The translations under genes were made by a program, and so were the position numbers. A stretch of DNA of 64,000 bases from Streptomyces spiroverticillatus (GTDB lineage Bacteria > Actinomycetota > Actinomycetes > Streptomycetales > Streptomycetaceae): the NCBI GenBank assembly GCA_014650415.1, contig BMUX01000001.1:707266-771265 (forward strand), given 5' to 3'. Positions 1 to 15,006 of this stretch are shown piece by piece. The number at the start of each line of letters is the position of its first letter. Positions within the stretch are counted from its first letter, which is position 1. The notes below the pieces were generated by a model. It did not search any database. It saw only the letters and a program-made list of their open reading frames with translations, and was not told the origin of the DNA.

Positions 1-2
1 TC

Positions 3-1622
3 AAGGAGGGCGGCAACCTCCTCTGCGACCCGATCACCGAGCGGGGCAGGCCGCTGCGCGAGTCGGACCTGCTGGCGATGCGTGACGAGCTGGCGAAGAA
101 GGACGCCTACCTGGTGATCACCGTGGGGCCCCGGGCCTCCCTGGAGGACGTCCCGGTCGCCGAGTGGCACGCGCCCGCCGCATACGCCGTACTGGAGGCG
201 CACCTTCGGACACGGATCGAGGCCGAGCAGGTGCCCGGGCTGCTGGCGCTGCCCGCGGTGACGGAGTTCCTGGACCGGGCGCCCCAGCCCAGGGAGGCCG
301 TCGCGTACGCCCGGACGCTCGCCGAGTACGCCACGGGGCAGGCGGGCGGACCGCAGATCGAACGGTTCTCCCTGAGCGCCCTGGAGAACCAGATCCAGGA
401 GTGGTTCGAGGAGGACGAGTCCGCGCTGCACCTGCGCGACAAGGCGTTCCTGGTGGCGCTGGCCGCCTTCGACGGCAGCCCGTACGCGCTGACGGCAGAG
501 CTGAGCGACCTGCTCTACGCCTTCCTCCAGCAGACCGAGAACCCGGTGGTGCCGCCCGCGGTGCCCGTGTTCGGCACACACGTCGGCAAGCGTCTGCAGC
601 TCGCCCGCGCACACCGGTACGAGGAGGAGGAGCCCACCGAGTGGGGCCCGGTCCTCCAGGCCAAGTCCGCCTTCCGGGACGACCGGGCGCCCCTGGTGCT
701 GCTCCGTGAACTGTGGACCGGGCACCCGTCGTCCCGGCCCGCGCTGATCCAGTGGCTGCACCGGCTGGCGGTCGACGGGCGGCCGTTGGTGCGCACCCGG
801 GCCGCCTCCACGGTCGCCGTGCTGGCGGTGACGGACCTGCCGTCGGCGATGGCCCTGATCATCGAGCCGTGGGCCGCGTCGAAGGACTTCGTCCACCGGA
901 TCGTGGCCGTCAACGCCCTCGCTCTCGCCCACCGGCTCGAAGCCCCGCACGTGCCGTACATCATCGACACCTGGTGCGAGGGCGACGATCCGGGCCGCCG
1001 CTGGGTGGCGATCCGGGCGCACGGGCTGATCGGGGACGAGCGCCCGGAGAAGGCGCTCGCCGCGCTGCGCAAGGCCGCCCGCAAGGAGTACGAGGAGGAG
1101 GACCGGGACGACGACCTGCTGGCCGAGCTCGCGTCGTCCGTGGAACTCCTCGTCCTCTCGCCCGCGGGCGAGCAGGTCCTCCAGGAACTCCTGCGCAGCC
1201 TGGACACCCCGCGCAAGGAGGCGTCCGTGCTCGACCTGGCCGTCGCGGGCTTCCTGAACGCCTGCTGGCGGACCGAGGGCGACAAGCTGCACGGGCGGCC
1301 CCTGATCCTCGCCCGGTACGCCGAGGCCGCCACCGCGGGCGACAGGACCGCCCGGAACATCGCCGTCCTGTGGCGGACCGCGCTGGCCGCCCCCGTCCAC
1401 TCCAGGACGGCACTGGACGTACTGCGCACCTGGGTGCTCATCGCCGACCGCGACCCGGCGGTCGAATGGGCGCTCGCCGCGCTGCTGCCCGTGCTCGCCG
1501 TCACCCCGGAGGACTTCCTCCGCCTGGACCACCTCCTGCGGACCATGTCCGACGAGGACGCCGGACCGCCGCCACCCGTCGCCGGACGGCTGCGCACCGT
1601 ACTCCCGCATCAGCCCGCCTGA
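3..1622 (+). CDS. Probable NTPase with HEAT-like repeats, 5'-truncated by the window
   Basis: The frame is open from the first complete codon at position 3, so the start lies upstream; only the last 539 or so residues are visible. The visible start (DPI..., then DAYLVITVG) resembles the stretch between Walker B and the sensor strand of a P-loop NTPase, but no Walker A is in view, so the NTPase label is inference. From about position 690 the protein is rich in short alpha-helical units (RTRAASTVAVLAV, HRIVAVNALALAH, RRWVAIRAHGLIG) spaced like HEAT/ARM repeats, which usually bind partners. The stop is 29 bp before the next gene, so it probably heads a four-gene operon with the SPFH-like, Pycsar-effector-like and M48 genes. 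No signal peptide or membrane segment is seen in the visible part. Confidence 0.6.
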   Translation, partial: KEGGNLLCDPITERGRPLRESDLLAMRDELAKKDAYLVITVGPRASLEDVPVAEWHAPAAYAVLEAHLRTRIEAEQVPGLLALPAVTEFLDRAPQPREAVAYARTLAEYATGQAGGPQIERFSLSALENQIQEWFEEDESALHLRDKAFLVALAAFDGSPYALTAELSDLLYAFLQQTENPVVPPAVPVFGTHVGKRLQLARAHRYEEEEPTEWGPVLQAKSAFRDDRAPLVLLRELWTGHPSSRPALIQWLHRLAVDGRPLVRTRAASTVAVLAVTDLPSAMALIIEPWAASKDFVHRIVAVNALALAHRLEAPHVPYIIDTWCEGDDPGRRWVAIRAHGLIGDERPEKALAALRKAARKEYEEEDRDDDLLAELASSVELLVLSPAGEQVLQELLRSLDTPRKEASVLDLAVAGFLNACWRTEGDKLHGRPLILARYAEAATAGDRTARNIAVLWRTALAAPVHSRTALDVLRTWVLIADRDPAVEWALAALLPVLAVTPEDFLRLDHLLRTMSDEDAGPPPPVAGRLRTVLPHQPA

Positions 1623-1651
1623 CCCGATCCACCCGTCAAGGAGACCCGCAC

Positions 1652-3409
1652 ATGGCCGACTTCCGACGACCGCCCGAGTGGGATCAGCACGCCGACCGGC
1701 ACACTCCGCTGATCGATCCGGTCATCACTGTGCGGCAGTTGTCGCGATTCGAGTTCCGCAAACCACTCACCCGGATCGATCACGCCCTGGTGTTCTCGAC
1801 GCCCAAGGGTGCGTACGACACCTATTTGCCGCCGGTGCGGCCCACGCGCGCCGAGGCCGCGACCAAGCGGTACAGCTCGGTGTACGAGGTCGACATGGGC
1901 GTGCATCCGGTGCAGGCGGAGCTGGCGCTGCCCAGCGACAACGACGCCTTCGAGTTCGGGTGCATCGTCGAGCTGTCCTGGCAGGTGGTGGATCCGGCGC
2001 GGTTCGTGGCCTCCGGGTACCGGGACGTGCCCCGGCTGCTGCTGGGCGAGCTGGAACAGGCCGCGCGGCCGGTGGCCCGGCTGCACGCCATCGCCGACAG
2101 CGCCGTCGCCGAGCAGGAGCTGCTGCGTGCCGTGACCGCGCTCGGTGCGCTGGGCGGCGGGGTCGGGCTGAAGGTCGCCTGGACCGTACGGCTGCGCAGG
2201 GACCAGGAGAACATTGACCACCAGAAGCGTCTGCAGAGCCTCCAGCACAACGCGGCCGAGCAGGTGCTCGACGCCCAGCTCGGCATGACCGTCGACAGCG
2301 AGGTGGCCCGCCGGCTCACCCAGCAGGACGCGCTCGCCCTGCAGCGGGCGACGGCGTACGGGGAGCAGAACCACGTCCTGGCGTTGCAGCAGCAGCAGTG
2401 GGCGCACCAGCAGGCGCTCCTGGCCGGGCAGCAGGCGCTGGAGCTCCAGCGCCTCGAGGCCGAGAAGATCAACTTCTACCAGTACCACCTGGCCCAGGGC
2501 GGGGTGCATGCCTGGGCGCTGCACCTGGCGCAGCACCCCGAGGACTCCGCACTCGTCATGAACAGCATGCGCGAGGACCAACTGCGCATGATCCAGGCCC
2601 AGATGGACCTGGTGGGGCAGCTGCTGGCGGGAGACGTCGCCCAGGACTACGAGCTGGACGGCCCCAAGCAGCTGGCGCTGCGCACCATGAGCGACATCCT
2701 CAACCAACGGCTGCCCGGGGTGACCCAGTCCCCGGCACCCCAGCTGCCGCCGCAGCCGGGACAGGCGCCACAACCGGGCCAGCATCCGGCCGGGCCGACG
2801 GCCGCCCCCGGAGTCCCTCCCGGCATCGAGCCCGGAGCGGCTCCGGGAGCAGGGTCTGCCACCGGTTTCGGGGCAGGTCCCGCAGGCAGTCCCGCGACCG
2901 GCCCCGCAGCCGGTCCCGGAACACCCCCCGCACCAGGTCCCGGCGGGGCGGCAGGCCGGCCGGCCGCTCCCCCGCAGGACGCCGCTCCGGGTGCGGTGCA
3001 CTACGCCACCCCCTTCTCCCCGGTCCCGGCGCCCTCCCCGGCAGCCGGCCCCGCGCTTCCCGGACAGCAGCCGCACACCCCGGACGCCCCCGGCCAGGAG
3101 ACCGTGCCGCCGGCCGGACCGCCCGCCTGGACGGCGGCTCCGTACGGGGCCGGCCCCACGCCCCCCTGGCCCGGCGCCCAGCCGACCGGCGCCCCGCCCC
3201 ACGCTCCGAACGGCACTCCCGCCGGAACACCGTCCGCGCCCCCGGCATGGCAGCCGCCGCCGGGGTACGGCAGCGCCCCGACGATGCCCCAGCGGCCCGA
3301 GGCCCCGGCCCCCGACCCCGACCCCCAGAACGACCCCAGCACCGCGGCGCCGCACACGGAGGACACCGCCCCCCGTGACACGACCACTCCCGGAACCGGC
3401 ACGCCATGA
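1652..3409 (+). CDS. SPFH/band-7-like protein with Gln-rich coiled coil and Pro/Gly/Ala tail
   Basis: 585 residues. The ATG at 1652 has AAGGAG at 1638-1643. Residues about 60-200 look like a band-7/SPFH domain: a VYEVDMGVHPVQ strand, then CIVELSWQVVDPARFV, then a helical LLGELEQAARPV region. Residues about 200-300 are charged and Gln-rich (LALQQQQWAHQQALL, ELQRLEAEKI) and should form a coiled coil. From about residue 357 to the end the chain is low-complexity Pro/Ala/Gly and probably disordered. SPFH proteins usually scaffold membrane microdomains. The stop overlaps the next start (ATGA, 3406-3409), so translation is coupled with the small membrane protein downstream. The SPFH assignment is by eye and uncertain; that it is a real gene is not. 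Confidence 0.65.
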   Translation: MADFRRPPEWDQHADRHTPLIDPVITVRQLSRFEFRKPLTRIDHALVFSTPKGAYDTYLPPVRPTRAEAATKRYSSVYEVDMGVHPVQAELALPSDNDAFEFGCIVELSWQVVDPARFVASGYRDVPRLLLGELEQAARPVARLHAIADSAVAEQELLRAVTALGALGGGVGLKVAWTVRLRRDQENIDHQKRLQSLQHNAAEQVLDAQLGMTVDSEVARRLTQQDALALQRATAYGEQNHVLALQQQQWAHQQALLAGQQALELQRLEAEKINFYQYHLAQGGVHAWALHLAQHPEDSALVMNSMREDQLRMIQAQMDLVGQLLAGDVAQDYELDGPKQLALRTMSDILNQRLPGVTQSPAPQLPPQPGQAPQPGQHPAGPTAAPGVPPGIEPGAAPGAGSATGFGAGPAGSPATGPAAGPGTPPAPGPGGAAGRPAAPPQDAAPGAVHYATPFSPVPAPSPAAGPALPGQQPHTPDAPGQETVPPAGPPAWTAAPYGAGPTPPWPGAQPTGAPPHAPNGTPAGTPSAPPAWQPPPGYGSAPTMPQRPEAPAPDPDPQNDPSTAAPHTEDTAPRDTTTPGTGTP

Positions 3410-3966
3410 CCACCACCCCCACCCGCGCGCCCACGCCCGGCCCGGATCCGGCCGTCCCGCCCGCACCCCCGGACGCGGACATCACCGAACTGGCCGCCCG
3501 CCTCCTCACCGAGCTGCGCACCGAGATAGCCCGCGCCGACAGCAAGGCGTCCGTACTGGTCGCCGCCCTCGGCACCACGGCGGGCGTCCTCTCGGGCCTG
3601 CTGGCCGGACGCAGCTGGAGGCCGGACGCCCTCTCCGCCGCCGGAAGCGCCTTCTGGTGGACGGGCGCCGCCTCGTTCGGCCTGGCGCTGCTGGCCCTGC
3701 TGATGGCCGTGCTGCCCCGCTACCGCAGTCGCACGTGGCGGCCCGGCACACCCCTGTCGTACTTCGGTGACATCCAAAGGGCCCACGCGCACGGCCAGTT
3801 GGAGCAGGCACTCACCGAAACCGCACGCGCCCCCGCGGCGGCGCTCCGGGCATCACTGGCGGAGAACAGCCGTATCGCAGCTCGCAAACACCAGTGGATA
3901 CGGGCCGGGCTGATCGCCTTCTGCACCGGAGCTGCAGCCCTCCCCGCCTCACTCTTCATCGGCTGA
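3406..3966 (+). CDS. Pycsar-effector-like (PycTM/DUF5706-type) membrane protein
   Basis: 186 residues. A Pro/Thr-rich cytosolic start is followed by a helix carrying RADSKASVLVAALG (about 43-56), which runs into a first membrane segment (50-67). A second membrane segment spans 82-104, the motif LSYFGDIQRAH lies at 117-127, and a third segment at about 165-185. The order ADxKAxxLxxAxG, then hydrophobic hairpin, then YFG is the pattern of PycTM effectors, which in Pycsar defence are switched on by cyclic pyrimidine nucleotides and breach the membrane. No cyclase gene is visible here, so the trigger is unknown and a housekeeping role is possible. Start ATG overlaps the upstream stop (ATGA); the M48 gene starts 28 bp downstream. 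Confidence 0.72.
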   Translation: MTTTPTRAPTPGPDPAVPPAPPDADITELAARLLTELRTEIARADSKASVLVAALGTTAGVLSGLLAGRSWRPDALSAAGSAFWWTGAASFGLALLALLMAVLPRYRSRTWRPGTPLSYFGDIQRAHAHGQLEQALTETARAPAAALRASLAENSRIAARKHQWIRAGLIAFCTGAAALPASLFIG

Positions 3967-3994
3967 CGCCCCGACACCACCCGAAGGATGCCCC

Positions 3995-5392
3995 ATGACC
4001 CAGCCCCAGGAACCCGTATACCCCGAGCACCCGCAGCCACAGCCGCAGCCACCCGAGTACCCCTCCGACAGCGCCCGCCCGGAGGCGACCGCACCCGCCC
4101 ATCCGGCCGACGGCGCACCCCCGTACCCGGGCACGCAGACCCCACACCCTCTCCACCCGCACGCCCACACCCCGCCCCCGTACCCCGGCACGCAGCCCCC
4201 GCCCCCGTACCCGGGCACACAGCCCCCGCCCTCCTACCCGGGCACGCAGGCCGCCGACCCCTCTGCCCGCTCGGCGCCGCCGCCCCCGTACCCGGACCCC
4301 CGGGTCCCCCCGAGCCACCCCTTCCCGCCGTACGGACCGCACGGCGTCACCCCCGCTCCCCCCGACGCCCGCCCCCAGATCCCGCCGCCCGAGCCACAGC
4401 CCGAGCCACAGCCTCCGCACGCCCCGGACAACCTCGACTACCAGAACGCCCCGGGCCGCCGCGTCCACTACACGGCGCACCAGCGCGGCGCGGACGCCAC
4501 TGCCGTCGGCCAGCTCGCCCTGCTGCTGCCCGGTTTCCTGATGAGCCTGCTGGTGGTCCTGCTCGCGGCGAGCATCCTGGACGCCCTGACCGGACTCCCG
4601 TACTGGATCCCGACCCTCCTCTGGGTGGCCTCCGGCGCGCTCGTCTTCCACCGCCCCAGCGAGGACTTCTTCGCCCGCCGCCTGCTCAAACTGCACCGGC
4701 CCAGCCCACAGGACATGAGGCGGCTCGCCCCGGTCTGGCACGAGGTCACCGCGCGGGCCGGTGTCGAGGGCGACCAGTACGAGCTCTGGATCGAGGAGAG
4801 CAAGGAGCTCAACGCCTACGCCGCCGCCGGTCACATCGTGGGGGTCACCAGGTTCGCCCTGACCAACCTGTCCAGCGCCCATCTGGCCGCCGTCCTCGCG
4901 CACGAGCTGGGCCACCACACCGGCGGCCACGCCTGGTCGTCGCTGCTCGGCTACTGGTACTCACTGCCGGGCCGCGTCGCCTGGCAGGTCATCCGTACCG
5001 TCGTCGTCTTCGTGGTCGCCTTCGCAAGCTACTTCTCCTGGCTGGTCACGGCCGGGCTGGTCCTGTTCATCGGCTTCCTGACGCTCGCGACCATCACCGT
5101 GCTGTACGGGCTGCCGCTGGTCCTCCTCGTCACTCCGTACCTGATGGCTGCCGTCGGGCGCCGCGCCGAACTCCGGGCCGACCAGCACGCCGCCGCCCTC
5201 GGCTTCGCGCCGATGCTCGCGGAGGTGCTGCACACCATGGAGCAGTCCGAGGTGCAGGCCCGCTATCAGCTGGCGGCCGCGCAGGGCGCGAAGCCGGACG
5301 AACCGGGCACGCTGGCCCGGCTGCTCTCCACCCACCCCGACTTCCACACCCGGCTGTACCGGCTCCAGCCCTACCTCCAGGGTCAGCGCTGA
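3995..5392 (+). CDS. M48-family membrane metalloprotease with Pro-rich N-terminus
   Basis: 465 residues. ATG at 3995 is preceded by GAAGGA (3983-3988). Residues 1-150 are extremely Pro-rich with repeated PPPYPGTQ units, so probably disordered and cytosolic. Two hydrophobic segments follow (about 168-215). The zinc site HELGHH is at 303-308 with the third ligand E392 in ELRAD, the M48 (HtpX/Ste24) arrangement. A further hydrophobic pair lies between about 335 and 385. Members cleave membrane or membrane-proximal proteins. It closes the putative operon with the SPFH-like and PycTM-like genes and is followed directly by a hairpin shared with convergent rpoC. It is distinct from the canonical htpX at 31578-32441. 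Confidence 0.85.
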   Translation: MTQPQEPVYPEHPQPQPQPPEYPSDSARPEATAPAHPADGAPPYPGTQTPHPLHPHAHTPPPYPGTQPPPPYPGTQPPPSYPGTQAADPSARSAPPPPYPDPRVPPSHPFPPYGPHGVTPAPPDARPQIPPPEPQPEPQPPHAPDNLDYQNAPGRRVHYTAHQRGADATAVGQLALLLPGFLMSLLVVLLAASILDALTGLPYWIPTLLWVASGALVFHRPSEDFFARRLLKLHRPSPQDMRRLAPVWHEVTARAGVEGDQYELWIEESKELNAYAAAGHIVGVTRFALTNLSSAHLAAVLAHELGHHTGGHAWSSLLGYWYSLPGRVAWQVIRTVVVFVVAFASYFSWLVTAGLVLFIGFLTLATITVLYGLPLVLLVTPYLMAAVGRRAELRADQHAAALGFAPMLAEVLHTMEQSEVQARYQLAAAQGAKPDEPGTLARLLSTHPDFHTRLYRLQPYLQGQR

Positions 5393-5410
5393 CCCAGCCG
5401 CACAACGCCG

Positions 5411-5450
5411 AAGGGCGCCCACCCCGCTCGAAAGCGGGGCAGGCGCCCTT
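5411..5450. terminator. Bidirectional hairpin between M48 gene and rpoC
   Basis: AAGGGCGCC (5411-5419) pairs with GGCGCCCTT (5442-5450), and inside it CCCCGCT (5422-5428) pairs with AGCGGGG (5433-5439) around a CGAA loop. It sits 19 bp after the M48 stop and 22 bp after the convergent rpoC stop, so it can terminate both. Confidence 0.85.
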
Positions 5451-5471
5451 CGTACGTACCGCTACACGCTC

Positions 5472-9371
<3,900 letters not shown>

Positions 9372-9460
9372 TTGTCGTCAATCCCTCTTTCGGGGGTTCG
9401 AGCCCCTCGCGTTACGCGAGATAAATGGGCACTTCAAATGGTCTGAACGGGTCCGGGGAG

Positions 9461-9494
9461 GGCCGGGGGTCTCTTTCTACGGAGACCCCCGGCC
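9461..9494 (-). terminator. Hairpin between rpoB and rpoC
   Basis: GGCCGGGGGTCTC (9461-9473) and GAGACCCCCGGCC (9482-9494) form a perfect 13-bp stem with an 8-nt loop, starting six bases past the rpoB stop and about 90 bases before rpoC. There is no U-run, so partial termination, pausing, RNase processing or mRNA protection are all possible. Because rpoC has no obvious promoter of its own, full termination is unlikely. Confidence 0.6.
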
Positions 9495-9500
9495 GGCCCG

Positions 9501-12986
<3,486 letters not shown>

Positions 12987-13149
12987 GAGGGGGTCCTTCC
13001 GAGGGCTCGGACTCACTACGCGCGTACCGGTCCCACATGGACACAGAGACAGAAAAGCCCAGATCAGGGCGGTTCATTCCTCGGTGGCCAAACAGTGGGC
13101 ATGCCCCTGGTGACGGGCAGGAGGCAGCTAACAGGCAGCGCAAAGGGTC

Positions 13150-13178
13150 AGTGTAGCCACTTGGCCCACTGATGTCCA
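13150..13178 (-). promoter_or_regulatory. rpoB promoter (HrdB-type)
   Basis: On the minus strand, TGGACA (13173-13178) and TACACT (13150-13155) are separated by 17 bases, near-consensus for the vegetative sigma factor. Transcription would begin near 13142, giving an rpoB leader of about 155 nt. Confidence 0.75.
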
Positions 13179-13549
13179 GAGCGGGTTTTTGGGGACCCTC
13201 ATCGGCCTCTTTGTTCTTCTCAACGCCACTGCCACGAATTACGTTGCGCCTGCTGTGCGTCCTGCTGTCGTCCTGTGCCGCGGGCGAGCCCTCGCGCCCT
13301 GCGAACGCACCTCATTACTGCCCTCTGCGTCGCCGATCCATGCCTCGGAGTCGGATCGATGTGACGACGCGTCCTGAGAATTGCGCGCTGCGTGCCGTTC
13401 GTCAAGGCCCCCCGCCCCCTCAGAGGCTCGGTCACCTGCCCGGACCGCCCCAAGGGCGTACAACGGGCGCACAGCGCGTCTGCGGGGCGCACGACGAAGA
13501 TCACCCTACTCGTCACGGGGCGATGCGCACAGCCGCCGTGGAAACGCCG

Positions 13550-13581
13550 AAAGGCGACCACCCCATTGGGTGATCGCCTTT
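13550..13581 (-). terminator. Hairpin downstream of rplJL
   Basis: AAAGGCGACCACCC (13550-13563) pairs with GGGTGATCGCCTTT (13568-13581) with one G-T pair and a 4-nt loop. It lies about 65 bp after rplL and before the rpoB promoter, so it probably acts as a partial or full terminator that sets the ratio of ribosomal protein to polymerase transcripts. Confidence 0.65.
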
Positions 13582-13643
13582 GGCTGTGCCGGCGTTACGC
13601 CCGAGGGCGGAATCCGGCCAGAAGAGTCTTAAGACTCAGGAGG

Positions 13644-14027
13644 TCACTTGACCTCAACGGCCGCACCGGCAGCCTTGAGGGACTCGGCAGCCTTGTCAGC
13701 GGCCTCCTTGTTGACCTTCTCGAGGACCGGCTTCGGGGTGCCGTCGACGAGGTCCTTGGCCTCCTTCAGACCCAGCGAGGTCAGCTCACGCACGACCTTG
13801 ATGACCTGGATCTTCTTGTCGCCGGCGCCGGTGAGGATGACGTCGAACTCGTCCTTCTCCTCGACGGTCTCGGCAGCGCCGCCACCCTGGGCGGGGCCGG
13901 CAACGGCGACGGCCGCGGCGGCGGTGACGTCGAACTTCTCCTCGAAGGCCTTCACGAACTCGGAGAGCTCGATGAGGGTCATGCCCTCGAACTGCTCGAG
14001 CAGGTCTTCCTGAGACAGCTTCGCCAT
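13644..14027 (-). CDS. rplL: 50S ribosomal protein L7/L12
   Basis: 127 residues. The N-terminal dimerisation helices ([20 protein letters not shown]) are followed by a flexible Ala/Gly-rich hinge (about 35-52) and the C-terminal globular domain EKDEFDVIL...[19 protein letters not shown], which recruits translational GTPases. ATG at 14027 with AAGGA ten bases upstream. It is 111 bp downstream of rplJ, whose product L10 carries L12 dimers on the ribosome stalk. Confidence 0.98.
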   Translation of the reverse strand: MAKLSQEDLLEQFEGMTLIELSEFVKAFEEKFDVTAAAAVAVAGPAQGGGAAETVEEKDEFDVILTGAGDKKIQVIKVVRELTSLGLKEAKDLVDGTPKPVLEKVNKEAADKAAESLKAAGAAVEVK

Positions 14028-14138
14028 GATGGCGTCCTTCCACTAATTCGGCAGGTGCCGGATGTAAATGTCGGCGGGCGTACTTTCGGCCCGCTGCGGC
14101 CGTCTCCCTAGTGGGCTACGACCATTGCGCGAGCCGAG

Positions 14139-14669
14139 TTACTCGGCACCGCCCTGCTCTTCGAGCTTGACGCGAAGCGCTTCCGCAGTGCGGACGAACT
14201 TCGACGGAAGCGCCTGGAAGAGCTGCGCAGCCTGAGTCTGCTTGCCCTTCATGGCACCCGCCAGCTTGGCGAGCAGAACCTCGCGGGACTCGAGGTCCGC
14301 GAGCTTCTTGATCTCATCGGCGGACAGCGCCTTACCGTCAAGGACACCGCCCTTGATGATGAGGTTCGGGTTCTCCTTGGCGAAGTCACGAAGACCCTTC
14401 GCCGACTCCACCGGGTCACCGGTGATGAAGGCAACCGCCGTCGGACCAGTGAACTGGTCGTCCAGCGAAGTGATCCCGGCCTCGTTGGCCGCGATCTTGG
14501 TCAGCGTGTTCTTCACCACGGCGTACTGGGCGTTCTCACCGAGGGAACGACGCAGCGTCTTGAGCTGCGCCACGGTGAGACCCCGGTACTCGGTCAGCAC
14601 GGCGGCGTTCGAGCTGCGGAACTGGTCCGCGAGCTCGGCTACCGCGGCAGCCTTGTCGGGCGTCGGCAT
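14139..14669 (-). CDS. rplJ: 50S ribosomal protein L10
   Basis: 176 residues from the ATG at 14669, which has GGAAGGAGG eleven bases upstream; the open frame extends further up but only into the leader hairpin. The N-terminal rRNA-binding domain ([35 protein letters not shown]) is followed by the C-terminal helix that anchors L12 dimers. Preceded by a leader of about 210 nt with a terminator-like hairpin. L10 with L12 commonly represses its own mRNA by binding that leader. Confidence 0.97.
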   Translation of the reverse strand: MPTPDKAAAVAELADQFRSSNAAVLTEYRGLTVAQLKTLRRSLGENAQYAVVKNTLTKIAANEAGITSLDDQFTGPTAVAFITGDPVESAKGLRDFAKENPNLIIKGGVLDGKALSADEIKKLADLESREVLLAKLAGAMKGKQTQAAQLFQALPSKFVRTAEALRVKLEEQGGAE

Positions 14670-14718
14670 AGAGCGTCGGCCTCCTTCCGGGTGATGAGGA
14701 CCGCTCAGAAGGGGCTGT

Positions 14719-14753
14719 AAAAACGAAAACGCCCCGGCGCAAGCGCACGGGGC
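14719..14753 (-). promoter_or_regulatory. Attenuator-like hairpin in the rplJ leader
   Basis: On the minus strand GCCCCG (14748-14753) pairs with CGGGGC (14731-14736) around TGCGCTTGCG, and is followed by GTTTTCGTTTTT. That is a stem plus a U-rich tail, rare in this GC-rich window, placed about 50 nt before the rplJ start. It fits an L10-leader type attenuator. The leader promoter is at 14890-14919. Confidence 0.55.
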
Positions 14754-14889
14754 TGAGCTCAACCAGAATGAACCGGGAACTTTCCACGAACACCTGCGCA
14801 GGTCGTCCGCGTATCTCTAGCGGATCCTTCGGCCACCGCGTCCCCGAACGAGCACGCAGCAACGACCAGCGGTCTTTGGCTTCCTCGGA

Positions 14890-14919
14890 AGAGTACGCGA
14901 ATGGACGAGCGTCAGGCAA
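14890..14919 (-). promoter_or_regulatory. Candidate rplJL promoter
   Basis: Minus strand TTGCCT (14914-14919), an 18-base spacer, then TACTCT (14890-14895). Transcription would start near 14882, about 210 nt before rplJ, leaving room for the regulatory leader. Confidence 0.5.
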
Positions 14920-14966
14920 ATCGGGTCGTACGGACGCGGTTTAGCAGGCGGCCAGAAGCAGCCCCG

Positions 14967-14996
14967 GGGCCGTCCGGGTCCCCGCCCGGACGGCCC
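14967..14996 (-). terminator. Terminator of the lipoprotein gene
   Basis: GGGCCGTCCGGG (14967-14978) and CCCGGACGGCCC (14985-14996) form a perfect 12-bp stem with a 6-nt loop, 10 bases after the lipoprotein stop codon. There is no U-run, as is common for such GC-rich terminators. Confidence 0.8.
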
Positions 14997-15006
14997 TTCA
15001 CGCAGC

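Larger units (their letters stand above)
12987..13643 (-). other. rplL-rpoB intergenic region
   Basis: A 657-bp gap without a supportable gene. It holds, in minus-strand order, the palindrome GAGTCTTAAGACTC just after rplL (13624-13637), a 14-bp stem hairpin at 13550-13581, roughly 370 bp with no feature I can name, the rpoB promoter at 13150-13178, and a leader of about 155 nt ending in the strong ribosome site of the TTG start. The separate promoter lets the polymerase genes be expressed independently of the L10-L7/L12 genes. Confidence 0.6.

Noticed and set aside
1610..3466. Large minus-strand open frame across the SPFH-like gene
   Set aside because: Opposite strand of a gene with a clear ribosome site and operon context; Gly/Arg-rich nonsense product.
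12987..13016. Longer rpoB start at 13016
   Set aside because: The TTG at 12986 has an excellent ribosome site and gives the standard 1161-residue protein with H437; the upstream start has none.
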